This document shows positions 8,248 to 17,249 of a DNA stretch of 26,371 nucleotides, one piece after another. The notes below the pieces were generated by a model. That model was not told the DNA's origin. It searched no databases and saw only the letters and a list, made by a program, of their open reading frames with translations. The translations under genes and the position numbers were made by a program. This stretch comes from Kiritimatiellia bacterium (GTDB lineage Bacteria > Verrucomicrobiota > Kiritimatiellia > RFP12 > UBA1067). The stretch covers positions 1-26,371 of the forward strand of contig JAFRBA010000064.1 of the NCBI GenBank assembly GCA_017405115.1. The letters run 5' to 3'. Every line of letters begins with the position of its first letter. Positions within the stretch are counted from its first letter, which is position 1.

Positions 8248-9274
8248 GCGCTGCATCGTCACGGGCGGCTGCGGGTTCATAGGCTCCGCGCTGGTCCGCC
8301 GCCTCTGCCACGAGGGGCGCGAGGTGCTCGTCGTCGACAAGCTGACCTACGCAGGCGTCCCGGAGTCCCTCAAGGAGGTCGACGGCAAGTACACCCTGCT
8401 CGTCGCGGACATCTGCGACCAGGCGAAGATGGACCGTGCGTTCGAGGAGTTCCGCCCCGACACGGTCTTCCATCTCGCCGCGGAGTCACATGTCGACCGC
8501 TCCATCGACGGGCCTGGCGAATTCGTGCGCACCAACGTGGTGGGCACGGCGACGCTCCTCCAGTCGGCGCTGGCATGGTGGCGCAGGAACCCCGCGTTCG
8601 TGTTCCAGCACATCTCGACGGACGAGGTCTACGGTTCGCTCGGCGAGAGCGGCTTCTTCACCGAGACGACGCCATACGCGCCGCACTCCCCCTACTCCGC
8701 GTCTAAGGCTGCGTCGGACCACCTTGTGCGGGCCTGGCACGACACCTACGGGCTCCCGACGCGAATCACGAACTGCTCTAACAACTACGGGCCATACCAC
8801 TTTCCGGAGAAGCTCATACCGCTCGTCATCCTCAACTGCCTGGACGGCAAGCCCCTGCCCGTATACGGCAAGGGCGCCAACGTGCGCGACTGGCTGTACG
8901 TCGAGGACCACGTCGCGGCGCTGTGCCTCGTGAACGAGAAGGGCGCGGACGGCGAGACGTACAACGTCGGCGGCCACAACGAGCGCACGAACCTGGAGGT
9001 CGTCAAGACCATCTGCGCCACGCTTGACGAACTGCGGCCGCGCGCAGAAGGGCCATACGCCGACCTCATAACATACGTGTCCGACCGCCCCGGCCACGAC
9101 CTGCGCTACGCGATCGACCCGTCGAAGCTCATGGACGAGCTGGGCTGGCGCCCATCGGAGAGCTTCGACACTGGCATACGCAAGACGGTGCAGTGGTATC
9201 TTGACAACGACTGGTGGTGGCGCCCCATCCGCGAGAACCGATATACCGGACAGAGGCTCGGCGCCAGGGCCTGA
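8237..9274 (+). CDS. rfbB: dTDP-glucose 4,6-dehydratase
   Basis: The 345-residue extended short-chain dehydrogenase converts dTDP-glucose to dTDP-4-keto-6-deoxyglucose, a precursor of rhamnose and other deoxysugars. Visible signatures are the NAD-binding GGCGFIGS (10-17), the active-site STDEVYG with Thr-Asp-Glu at 128-130, the catalytic YSASK (Tyr153, Lys157), and family blocks [14 protein letters not shown] and [10 protein letters not shown]. The TDE motif favours RmlB over UDP-galactose epimerases or UDP-glucuronate decarboxylases. ATG 8237 overlaps the kinase stop by 11 nt and has AGGAGG upstream; the frame runs open further upstream but in non-coding phase with the kinase. rmlA, rmlC and rmlD are not in this window. 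Confidence 0.93.
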   Translation: MTNRRCIVTGGCGFIGSALVRRLCHEGREVLVVDKLTYAGVPESLKEVDGKYTLLVADICDQAKMDRAFEEFRPDTVFHLAAESHVDRSIDGPGEFVRTNVVGTATLLQSALAWWRRNPAFVFQHISTDEVYGSLGESGFFTETTPYAPHSPYSASKAASDHLVRAWHDTYGLPTRITNCSNNYGPYHFPEKLIPLVILNCLDGKPLPVYGKGANVRDWLYVEDHVAALCLVNEKGADGETYNVGGHNERTNLEVVKTICATLDELRPRAEGPYADLITYVSDRPGHDLRYAIDPSKLMDELGWRPSESFDTGIRKTVQWYLDNDWWWRPIRENRYTGQRLGARA

Positions 9275-9297
9275 CGTCCGCAAATAGGAGTTCGCCT

Positions 9298-12200
9298 ATG
9301 AAACGCATTCTGCTGACCGCACTGGCTCTCGGCGCGGCAATCTCGGCATCGGCAGGCTCGCTGCCTGCAGCAGTGGACGGCACCATCACGATCGACGGCC
9401 TCGTGGAGGTGTCGGACTCGTCCGACGCGGCGGCTCTCGCGGCGGCGACGTCACTTGTGCTGAACTCCGGCGCCACGCTGCTGTACACGGCGTCCGACCC
9501 GCTCGCGCTCTCGGCGACGGTGAGCGGCACGGGCGCATTCGTCGGCGTCGGTGCAGGCGTGGTGACGATCTCCGGCGACAACTCCGGGCTTGTCGCCCCG
9601 GGACACTTCGCGTTCACGAACACGGTCGTCGCCGTCGCCCATGAGCATGGCCTCGGCGCCGCCGGTACGGGCACGGCGCATTTTTACAGTGCTTCGAGCG
9701 CCCAGCCGCTGAGATTCGACAACGGCACGACGGCGTTTACGAACAGCGTCGCACTCCGCATCGTCCGTCCAAGCGGCGGGCATCTCCACATCGGGTCGCA
9801 ATCGCCCGACACCTTCTTCGTACAGGCGGCGAGCCTGTCCGAGAACCTGCCAAGCGCGAGAATCTACTTTACCAACAACTTCGAGATGATCGCCGGCGAG
9901 TTCAAGTCCACGTCCACGACCTGGCTCGACCACAGCGGCACCGGCAGCGTGTGGTTTCGTGAGGGCTGCACGATGGAGCTGGGATCCGCCGCCATCGTGT
10001 ATTTCTCGAACATCCACATCGGTGCGGCGTCGTGCAGGGCTGCCGCCGGCCTCAACACCGACGCCGCGCGTCAAATCACAATGGAGCGCGACTACACCCT
10101 TACGGAGGACACGTATTTCAGCCCGTGGGCGCAGGCGTCCCTTACGACGACCACGCCGTACTACAACTTGAACGGCCACAGCCAGACGATTTCGCATCTT
10201 GCGTGCAACAGCAAGCCGGGGTATGCCATCATCTCCAGCGAGGAACCGTGTACGTTGAAGCTTGTCTCGGCGACGGCGGGCAGCCACGAGGCGCCGTTCC
10301 TCTTCCGCGGAGCGCTTTCCCTCTGGCACGACACCGTCAGGACCGAGACGCTCACTGCGCCGTGCGTGTCGACGGGATCGCTGAAGGTTACGAAGGGGAC
10401 GTTGGTGCTGAGCGGAAGCGGCAAGTGGGTGGGCGACGAAATCACGGTTGGCGGAACGGGGACGCTCTCGTGCCAGAGCGCGGACTCGCTGGCGACCGGA
10501 AAGCATGTCCTTGCCGTGGAGTCTGGCGGATCGCTCGACGTCGGCGAGGGCGTGACGCTGCGCACGAGGTCGGCCACGTTCGGCAGCGTATCGCTGGAGG
10601 CGGGTGAAACATACACGATGGCCGCCATCGCCGCGCTTCTGGCAGACGCCGGCGAGACGACCATCTCGGCCACCGGCGACGGATCGCTGGTCGTCCTGTC
10701 GGACTGGGGCGGCTGGCCCGATGTTGGCACGGCGACGAGCGTGAAGATACCGAAGGGCACGGTCGCGGAGATAACCAACGCCGACATAGCGAAGGTCGCG
10801 GCGCTTGAGTCCATCGAGATGGGGACGAATTCCGAGATTCACATCACGGCGACGGCATCGCTTGCGCTTTCGGCGAACATCTCCGGCCCGGGGACGATTG
10901 TCGCATCAGGCGGCGGTGCGGTTACGCTCAGCGGCGACAACTCCGGGCTCGTGGCTCCGGGGCATTTCGAGTTCGAGGACACGCCTGTCGTGGCGGCTTC
11001 CGAATACGCCCTCGGCGGCAGCGCCACGGCGGCTTGCTCCATCAAGACGACGACGGCTACCCCGGGAGCGATCCGGTTCCTGATGCCCGCCGGAGTGAAG
11101 ACGATCACGAACCACGTGGCCATAGCGATGTCCGGCGCGGACTCCGGCGACGCAAACTACTACTTCGGCTCCGAGGCAGCCGACGAATTCGTCGTGCAGG
11201 CCGGTTCGTTCTCGACGGTCCCCACGACTTACGGCACGTGGAACAACCTGTATCTCCGGCACAACGTAGAATTCATCGGCGATGCGTTCACGATGTCGGG
11301 TCTGGTTGCGATAAGGTCCGAAAGCGGCAAGTCGGGCGGCGTCTGCCGGATAGGCGGGGCGACTACGGCCGTAACACTCGGAAACTCCTCTCTTCAGGCC
11401 ATCGTCTACATGGGCAACCTTCGTTTCGCCCCCGCGAGCGTTACAGCCCTCTACGGCCTCGCGCCAAGTGCTGCAAACAACGTCATCTTCGAGCGCGACG
11501 ACTGCCTCGGCCTGGATACGCCGCTTGCGCCATATGGCAATGGCACCGGCACGGGGGCGTTCTTCAACCTGAACGGGCACAGCCAGACGTTCTCTCATCT
11601 GCGGCAGATAGGCGGCTCGGCGACGGCATGGTCGGTCGTCAAGTCCGATGCTCCGGCTACGCTGACTGCGGCTGGTTCCGCAACGGGTTCGCAGACGGTG
11701 TACTACCGCATGATTGGGCCGATCTCCTACGTGCACAACACGCCATACGACACGACGTTCTCCACATCCAAGCTTGCGGCGACCGGCGACCTGACAGTCT
11801 CCGATGGTTCGGTGACGTTCGCGGACGGGTCGGGCTGGTCTGGTACGAACGTGACGGTGAGGTCTGGTGGAACGCTGAGGTTCCTCTCCACGGCGTCGCT
11901 GACCGACGAGTCGGTCCACAACCTGACGGTTGAGGCGGGCGGCACCCTCCAGGTGGCGGACGGCGTGACGATCGCCGTGAACAACGCCACGTTCGGCAGC
12001 GTGTCACTCGAGCCTCTTACGACATATACGATGGACGAGGTGCGCGCGCTTGCGGCGAACGAGAACGTGACGCTGACCGGCAATGGCGCGATCCAGACGC
12101 TCGCCAGGTCGATTCCCGGCGAATGGACAGGCTGGCCGGAGAGCGGCACCGCCGCTATTCCAAACGACACTCTTGTGGAGATTCTCGACGGCGACATCGA

Positions 12201-13530
12201 AAAGGTCGAATCATTGGATACGATTGAGATGGGCATCGGGGCGTCGGTCGTCGTGAAGACGTCCGGAGCGCAGACGCTCGACGTCTCCGCCAGATTTGTA
12301 GGCTCCGGCCGCATCTGGATCATTGGAGACTCCGGCACCGTCACGAACGTGGTGCTTTCGGGCGACAACAGCAGTCTGGTGGCGCCGGGCGGTTTCTCCT
12401 TCTCGAACACGTGGGCTGTCGTATCGAGCCGCTACGGCCTTGGAGGGCCGGGCACGGGCCGAGCCGAATTCTACCCAGCCGCGCCGTTCTCTTCAAACCA
12501 GTCACGCCTCACGTTCACCGGCGATGCGACGACAAACGACGTGGCGATCAAGACGTTCGGCGGCTTCAGGTGCGGCTACGACACGCCGACCGTAACGTTC
12601 AGGCAGAACGGCGATATGGATCTCTTCTCCGCGAACACCGGCACCGGGCGCGCGACGTTCTTCAATGACTTCGCGGTCGTCGGCGGCACGTTCAACAGCA
12701 CCTGGACGCGCGTAGATACCGCGCAGTCGACGCTCCGGCTTGCCGAGGACTGCATCGTCTCGTCGCTCCAGGGCGTGTTCGGCTCGGCCGGAGTGCTCGA
12801 GTTCGGGCCTGCATCCGTGTCCGCCGCCCAGGGGCAGTTCGCCATGGAGCAGAGCCTGAAGGCTGTCAGGTTCACGAAGGCCGACGCGCTGAACATAAGC
12901 AAGGGAGGCTTTCTCTTCTTCTACGACGGCAGCTCCACGACGTTCCGCTTCGACCTTAACGGCTACAGTCAGACGGCGGCCTCCATCGCCGGCAACCAGT
13001 ACGGCCAGAAAGACTATCAGGCGACAAATCCTGACAGCTACTCATTCACGGTGACGAGCGCGACACCGGCGACGTTGACGTTGGACGGCACGAGTTCGCG
13101 AAGTGAGTTGGTGAAGGTAATAGACCAGGCATCTCTCACGTACGCCGGCACGGCAACGCAGACGATCGGCTATGCGACTTCCACGACGAAGGGCACGCTT
13201 ACCGTCGATTCCGGCGCGATCAGGCTGGAGCGCAACGCGAAGTGGCTTGGCACGAACGTGGTGCTGAACGCGGGTGCGCTCGTCGTCGCCGCGTCGGCCG
13301 CGACGAACACCTTCGGCGAGGCCTCCGAGACGGAGCTTTCCGTGAAGCCGGGTGCGACGCTCCACCTGGAATCGGGTGCGTACACGTCGACGGTGAGGCG
13401 CATCTCCTACGACGGCCAGGGGCTCGACAGGGGCGTGTACAGCGCCGCCAACACGAAATGGATATCTGGCGACGGCGCGATCCGCTCCATTCGCGGAGCC
13501 CCCGGCGGATTCCTGATGATCCTGTACTGA
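9298..13530 (+). CDS. Giant secreted beta-strand repeat protein (autotransporter-associated repeat type)
   Basis: The 1410-residue product has a signal peptide (MKRILLTALALGAAISASAG) and three diverged repeats of about 460 residues. Landmarks recur in each: SGDNS(G/S)LVAPG at about 92, 545 and 1021, NG(H/Y)SQT at 292, 759 and 1221, then a GTL.V / GTNVTV / GGTL block and a GGWP or TGWP linker. The chain looks like parallel beta-helix built of short Gly/Thr/Ser-rich strands, as in autotransporter-associated beta-strand repeat proteins. No C-terminal autotransporter barrel is seen; it ends RSIRGAPGGFLMILY. It lies 23 nt after rfbB with an AGGAG site, so it is probably the last gene of the exopolysaccharide operon. 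A surface or matrix role is inferred. Confidence 0.85.
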   Translation: MKRILLTALALGAAISASAGSLPAAVDGTITIDGLVEVSDSSDAAALAAATSLVLNSGATLLYTASDPLALSATVSGTGAFVGVGAGVVTISGDNSGLVAPGHFAFTNTVVAVAHEHGLGAAGTGTAHFYSASSAQPLRFDNGTTAFTNSVALRIVRPSGGHLHIGSQSPDTFFVQAASLSENLPSARIYFTNNFEMIAGEFKSTSTTWLDHSGTGSVWFREGCTMELGSAAIVYFSNIHIGAASCRAAAGLNTDAARQITMERDYTLTEDTYFSPWAQASLTTTTPYYNLNGHSQTISHLACNSKPGYAIISSEEPCTLKLVSATAGSHEAPFLFRGALSLWHDTVRTETLTAPCVSTGSLKVTKGTLVLSGSGKWVGDEITVGGTGTLSCQSADSLATGKHVLAVESGGSLDVGEGVTLRTRSATFGSVSLEAGETYTMAAIAALLADAGETTISATGDGSLVVLSDWGGWPDVGTATSVKIPKGTVAEITNADIAKVAALESIEMGTNSEIHITATASLALSANISGPGTIVASGGGAVTLSGDNSGLVAPGHFEFEDTPVVAASEYALGGSATAACSIKTTTATPGAIRFLMPAGVKTITNHVAIAMSGADSGDANYYFGSEAADEFVVQAGSFSTVPTTYGTWNNLYLRHNVEFIGDAFTMSGLVAIRSESGKSGGVCRIGGATTAVTLGNSSLQAIVYMGNLRFAPASVTALYGLAPSAANNVIFERDDCLGLDTPLAPYGNGTGTGAFFNLNGHSQTFSHLRQIGGSATAWSVVKSDAPATLTAAGSATGSQTVYYRMIGPISYVHNTPYDTTFSTSKLAATGDLTVSDGSVTFADGSGWSGTNVTVRSGGTLRFLSTASLTDESVHNLTVEAGGTLQVADGVTIAVNNATFGSVSLEPLTTYTMDEVRALAANENVTLTGNGAIQTLARSIPGEWTGWPESGTAAIPNDTLVEILDGDIEKVESLDTIEMGIGASVVVKTSGAQTLDVSARFVGSGRIWIIGDSGTVTNVVLSGDNSSLVAPGGFSFSNTWAVVSSRYGLGGPGTGRAEFYPAAPFSSNQSRLTFTGDATTNDVAIKTFGGFRCGYDTPTVTFRQNGDMDLFSANTGTGRATFFNDFAVVGGTFNSTWTRVDTAQSTLRLAEDCIVSSLQGVFGSAGVLEFGPASVSAAQGQFAMEQSLKAVRFTKADALNISKGGFLFFYDGSSTTFRFDLNGYSQTAASIAGNQYGQKDYQATNPDSYSFTVTSATPATLTLDGTSSRSELVKVIDQASLTYAGTATQTIGYATSTTKGTLTVDSGAIRLERNAKWLGTNVVLNAGALVVAASAATNTFGEASETELSVKPGATLHLESGAYTSTVRRISYDGQGLDRGVYSAANTKWISGDGAIRSIRGAPGGFLMILY

Positions 13531-13575
13531 CGCCATCATGGCGAGGACTCCGTTCGCGCGCGTCGCCGTAATTTT

Positions 13576-13584
13576 TGGTATAAT
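13576..13584 (+). promoter_or_regulatory. Extended -10 promoter of the hisB operon
   Basis: TGG + TATAAT preceded by a TTTTT tract; only six bases (CTACTC) separate the -10 box from the hisB ATG, so transcription should start at or next to the A of the ATG. No -35 match is visible 16-18 nt upstream. Confidence 0.75.
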
Positions 13585-13590
13585 CTACTC

Positions 13591-14175
13591 ATGAGAAAAG
13601 CGAAAGTCGTACGCAACACCAAGGAGACGCAGATAGAGCTGGAGCTGGACCTGGACGGTTCGGGCGAAGGGGAGGTGTCCACCGGCATCGGATTCTTCGA
13701 CCACATGCTCGAGCTTCTGAAGAAGCATGCGCTCGTAGACCTCTCGGTCAAGGCCGAGGGCGACGTCGACGTAGACTACCACCATACCGTGGAGGACGTG
13801 GGGCTCGTCCTCGGGCAGGCGCTCAACCAGGCGCTAGGAGACCGCAAGGGGATTGTGCGCTACGGCTTCGCGTCGATTCCGATGGACGAGGCACTGTGCG
13901 AGACGTCGCTGGACCTCGGAGGGCGCTCGTTCCTCGTGATGCAGTGCCCGATGAAGCACATGATGGTGAGGGACTTCGAGGTGAAGCTCGTCGAGGAGTT
14001 CTTCCGCGCGGTGTCCGTCGAGGCGCGCGCGAACATCCACCTTCGCCAGGTGTACGGCGACGAGGCGCACCACGTGTGCGAAGGCCTTTTCAAGAGTTTC
14101 GCCCGGGCTCTCCGGGCGGCGGTACGGGTTGATCCCGCCGAGAAGGGGATCCCAAGCAGCAAGGGAGTGATATGA
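13591..14175 (+). CDS. hisB: Imidazoleglycerol-phosphate dehydratase
   Basis: The 194-residue enzyme catalyses the sixth step of histidine biosynthesis, dehydrating imidazoleglycerol phosphate to imidazole acetol phosphate. Metal-binding signatures are present in both halves: GIGFFDHMLELLKKH, YHHTVEDVG, and in the second half the degenerate repeat YGDEAHHVCEGLFKSFARAL. Length equals the monofunctional form; there is no fused phosphatase domain as in enterobacterial HisB. The mRNA appears leaderless, since the -10 box is 6 nt away. The stop overlaps the next start by 4 nt (ATGA). Confidence 0.96.
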   Translation: MRKAKVVRNTKETQIELELDLDGSGEGEVSTGIGFFDHMLELLKKHALVDLSVKAEGDVDVDYHHTVEDVGLVLGQALNQALGDRKGIVRYGFASIPMDEALCETSLDLGGRSFLVMQCPMKHMMVRDFEVKLVEEFFRAVSVEARANIHLRQVYGDEAHHVCEGLFKSFARALRAAVRVDPAEKGIPSSKGVI

Positions 14176-15101
14176 ACAGAAGGGAGTTTCTGATGACAGG
14201 CGCGGCGGCGGTGGCGGCCGGCTGTGCGACGGAGAACGGAGGCAAGTCGTGCGCGGGCTGCCGCGCGCTGAAGCCGCGCATCCTCTTCGGCGCGTGCCGT
14301 CCGCTTTCCGACACGCCGCTCATGAAGTCCGTCGGTTACGACTTCGTCGAGAACTCGTTCGGCGCGATGTTCCTGCCGGAGCAGGGCGAGGAGGACTGGA
14401 AGCGGCAGAAGGATGCGATTCTGTCCGCCGCGCTGCCGCTTAGGAGCTGCAACGGCTTCCTGCCCGGCAAGTTCCGCCTGACGGGGAAGGACGCCGACTG
14501 GGATCCCATACTCAAGTATGCGGAGGTCGGTTGCCGGCGAGCCGACGAAGTGGGGCTGAAGACCGTCGTGTTCGGGTCGGGCGGTGCGCGCAACGTGCCG
14601 GTCACGTACCACGCGGGCGGCAAGGTGGAGTACCCGAAGGGCTTTGACGTTGAGCGCGGACGCGACCAATACGCCGAATTCTGCAAGCTGCTGGTGAAGC
14701 GCATCGCCGGCTGCAGCGTGACGGTCGTCATCGAGCCGCTGCGCCCGAACGAGACGGACATAATCCACTACGTGTGGCAGGGCCTCCAGATCGTGGAGGA
14801 GGTCAACTCCCCGCGCCTGCGGCAGCTGGCCGACATATTCCACATGATGATGGGGCGCGAGCCTGCGGAATCCATCGTCAAGGCGGGCGACCGCCTGATG
14901 CACTGCCACATCGCCGAATGGAAGACCCGCCAGTTCCCAGGCCACGACCCCGAGCAGACGTACCGCCTGAAGCCGTACTTCGACGCGTTGAAGGAGATCG
15001 GCTACGCAGGAGGTGTCAGCTGCGAATGCGGCTGGGGCGAGCCGGGAGACCTTGCGAAGAACCTCGAAACAGCACTTAAAACAATGAAAGGGCTCATCTG
15101 A
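14172..15101 (+). CDS. Exported TIM-barrel sugar isomerase/epimerase-like protein
   Basis: The 309-residue protein belongs to the xylose isomerase-like TIM-barrel (AP_endonuc_2) superfamily. The N-terminus has RRE-F followed by a hydrophobic stretch and AAGC, which reads as a Tat signal with a lipobox. Likely metal/substrate residues are the Glu in VVIEPLRPNETD, the Asp/His in LADIFHMMM, the His residues in MHCHIAEW and the Glu in SCECGW. The substrate cannot be named. ATGA overlap with hisB and TGATG overlap with the next gene indicate tight translational coupling, so it is made together with histidine enzymes, although nothing in its sequence ties it to that pathway. Confidence 0.82.
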   Translation: MNRREFLMTGAAAVAAGCATENGGKSCAGCRALKPRILFGACRPLSDTPLMKSVGYDFVENSFGAMFLPEQGEEDWKRQKDAILSAALPLRSCNGFLPGKFRLTGKDADWDPILKYAEVGCRRADEVGLKTVVFGSGGARNVPVTYHAGGKVEYPKGFDVERGRDQYAEFCKLLVKRIAGCSVTVVIEPLRPNETDIIHYVWQGLQIVEEVNSPRLRQLADIFHMMMGREPAESIVKAGDRLMHCHIAEWKTRQFPGHDPEQTYRLKPYFDALKEIGYAGGVSCECGWGEPGDLAKNLETALKTMKGLI

Positions 15102-16519
15102 TGAACAACACAACCACACGCCGTGAATTCTGCAAGACGTCCGCAGCCGGGCTGGCCGGCATTGTCGCCGCCGGCGTCGCGCCGTCTCTCTACGCCGTCG
15201 GCGCGAACGACCGCGTGCGCGTCGCTTGCGTCGGCTACTCCGACCGCTTCCGCGGCTCGCTCCTGCCGTGCTTCCTGCACCACAACAAGGAACTGAACTT
15301 CGAGATGGTGGCCGTCGCCGACCTCTGGCGCAAGCGCCTGCACGAGAACGCCAAGCCGGAGCTCGAGGCCAAGCTCGGCCGCAAGATAGAGACGTATTCG
15401 AGCGACATGGACCTCTACGAGCACGCGAAGGACGTCGACGCCGTGATAATCTCGACGGCCGACTTCCAGCACGCCCAGCACGCCGTGCACGCCGCAAACG
15501 CCGGCAAGGACGCGTACTGCGAGAAGCCGATCGCCGAGGACATGTACTCGGCGAACCTCCTTCTCGACACGATCAACGCGAAGCGCAAGGCCGGATACGC
15601 GCCCGGCGCGGTGCTCCAGATCGGCACCCAGCGCCGCTCCGGCCCTGCGTACATGGCGGCGAAGGAATACATCAACTCCGGGAAGTTCGGCGACATCGCG
15701 TACGTCAACCTCACCTGGAACGTCAACCAGCCGCGCCGCTGGCGCCGTCCCGAGGCGCTCATACAGTCGCTGCGCGAGGAGGACGTCGACTGGAAGATGT
15801 GGCTTCTCGACCGCGACCCATCCGAGTACAAGTTCGACGCGCGCAAGTACCTCGAGTTCCGTCTCTTCTGGCCGTTCTCGTCTGGCGTTACCGGACAGTG
15901 GATGTGCCACCAGATCGACACGATCGGCTGGTTCACAGGCTACAAATACCCCACGAGCGCCGTGTCCTCGGGCGGGCTGTACCAGTGGCTGGACGGCCGC
16001 CAGAGCTTCGACACATTCACGACCATCATGGAGTACGGGGAGTCCGGGGTCAAGGGCAAGGGCTTCCAGGTCGTGTTCCAGTCGCACCAGACGAACTGCC
16101 TGCCGGGCGGCAAGCTGAACCGCGAGTGCGGGCAGGAGCAGTACTTCTCCACGACCGGGATGATAGACCTCGTCAAGGGCACCGTCTCGAACGGCGGAGT
16201 GGAGGGCGCCACGTTCCGCGAGGAGAACCTCCCCGCGCCCAAGACCGAGGTCGTCACGTCCGCCAACACCGGCGGAGATCCGCTGACTTCCGCGCACATG
16301 CGCAACTGGATGGAGTGCGTGCGCGCACGCAAGGACCCGAACGCGTCCGTCGACGCCGGCTACAGCCATGCGATCGCCCTCATCATGTCCAACGCCGCCG
16401 CGCGTTCCGGCTCGCGCGCGACGTTCGACCCCGAGAAGCGCCAGGTGATGGTCGGCGGCGAGGTGTTCACCGGATACAAGTCCACGCAGGACGGGTTCTT
16501 CAAGCGCCTGTTCTCCTGA
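15101..16519 (+). CDS. Exported Gfo/Idh/MocA family oxidoreductase
   Basis: The 472-residue protein has a twin-arginine signal (TTRREFCKTSAAGLAGIVAAG), then an NAD(P)-binding Rossmann half starting VRVACVGYSDRFRG, the family EKP motif (residues 141-143) and a C-terminal alpha/beta substrate domain with WRRPEALIQ, a QWMCHQIDTIGWF motif and a late HAIALIMSNAAARSG helix. Such Tat-exported members are abundant in the PVC group and commonly act on glycosides or sugar derivatives, with tightly bound cofactor. The Rossmann glycine loop is atypical (GYSDRFRG). The start overlaps the previous stop by one base; hisA follows after 4 nt. Confidence 0.88.
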   Translation: MNNTTTRREFCKTSAAGLAGIVAAGVAPSLYAVGANDRVRVACVGYSDRFRGSLLPCFLHHNKELNFEMVAVADLWRKRLHENAKPELEAKLGRKIETYSSDMDLYEHAKDVDAVIISTADFQHAQHAVHAANAGKDAYCEKPIAEDMYSANLLLDTINAKRKAGYAPGAVLQIGTQRRSGPAYMAAKEYINSGKFGDIAYVNLTWNVNQPRRWRRPEALIQSLREEDVDWKMWLLDRDPSEYKFDARKYLEFRLFWPFSSGVTGQWMCHQIDTIGWFTGYKYPTSAVSSGGLYQWLDGRQSFDTFTTIMEYGESGVKGKGFQVVFQSHQTNCLPGGKLNRECGQEQYFSTTGMIDLVKGTVSNGGVEGATFREENLPAPKTEVVTSANTGGDPLTSAHMRNWMECVRARKDPNASVDAGYSHAIALIMSNAAARSGSRATFDPEKRQVMVGGEVFTGYKSTQDGFFKRLFS

Positions 16520-16523
16520 AGAC

Positions 16524-17249
16524 ATGGTAATACTGCCCGCCATCGACCTCAAGGACGGGAAATGCGTCCGCCTGCGCCAGGGGCGCGCGGAGGACGTCAC
16601 GGTGTACGGCGACGACCCCGCGGCCCAGGCGAGGGACTGGGCCGCGCAGGGCGGCCGGGAGCTGCATGTGGTCGACCTCGACGGCGCGTTCGCGGGCAGG
16701 CCTCGGCACGCAGACGTCATACGGCGCATAATCGAGGCGTTCGGCGGGCCGGTCGAGGTCGGAGGCGGGCTCCGCACACCCGAGGCCGTGGACGCGGTGA
16801 TGGACGCCGGCGCGGCGCGGGCCATAATCGGTTCCGCCGCGCTCGAGGACCCCGCGTTCCTGGCGGCGTGCATCGACCTGTACGGCGAGCGCATAGCGGT
16901 GGGCATTGACGCGCGCGACGGCATGGTGCAGACGAAGGGCTGGGTGGAGACCACGAAGGTGAGCGCCGTCGAGCTCGCGGCTGCCGTGGCGAAGGCTGGC
17001 GTAAAGACGATAATATACACCGACACGGCGACGGACGGCATGCTGGGTGGCCCGAACCTCACGCAGATGGCGGCGATATGCGACGCCGCGCCTACATGCC
17101 AGGTCACGGCGTCCGGAGGCGTCTCGTCGCCCTACGACATAGCGAACCTCAAGGCGCTAGAGAGGCCCAACCTCAGGGCGGCGATAGTCGGCAAGGCGCT
17201 CTACGACGGGCGCACCACGCTTGCGGAAATGAATCTCGCGGCGCTTTGA
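16524..17249 (+). CDS. hisA: ProFAR isomerase (HisA)
   Basis: The 241-residue (beta/alpha)8 enzyme isomerises the phosphoribosylformimino-AICAR-phosphate intermediate, the fourth step of histidine synthesis. Signatures: LPAIDLKDGKCVRLRQG with catalytic Asp, ELHVVDLDGAF, EVGGGLRT and the phosphate-binding ASGGVSS and IVGKALYDG near the end; IYTDTATDGML supplies the second catalytic Asp. Length is normal. It begins 4 nt after the Gfo/Idh/MocA gene without a strong Shine-Dalgarno, so translation is probably coupled. It converges with the hydrolase gene, 13 nt between stops. Confidence 0.95.
   Translation: MVILPAIDLKDGKCVRLRQGRAEDVTVYGDDPAAQARDWAAQGGRELHVVDLDGAFAGRPRHADVIRRIIEAFGGPVEVGGGLRTPEAVDAVMDAGAARAIIGSAALEDPAFLAACIDLYGERIAVGIDARDGMVQTKGWVETTKVSAVELAAAVAKAGVKTIIYTDTATDGMLGGPNLTQMAAICDAAPTCQVTASGGVSSPYDIANLKALERPNLRAAIVGKALYDGRTTLAEMNLAAL

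Noticed and set aside
5761..8340. An 859-codon open frame on the - strand opposite the kinase fusion
   Set aside because: It is a by-product of GC-rich codon use opposite a clearly real gene; the translation has no recognisable domain and is dominated by Arg/Val/Leu/Ala composition.
13531..13543. CGCCATCATGGCG palindrome after the giant repeat gene as a terminator
   Set aside because: Only about four stable stem pairs remain with a realistic loop, and no T-run follows it.
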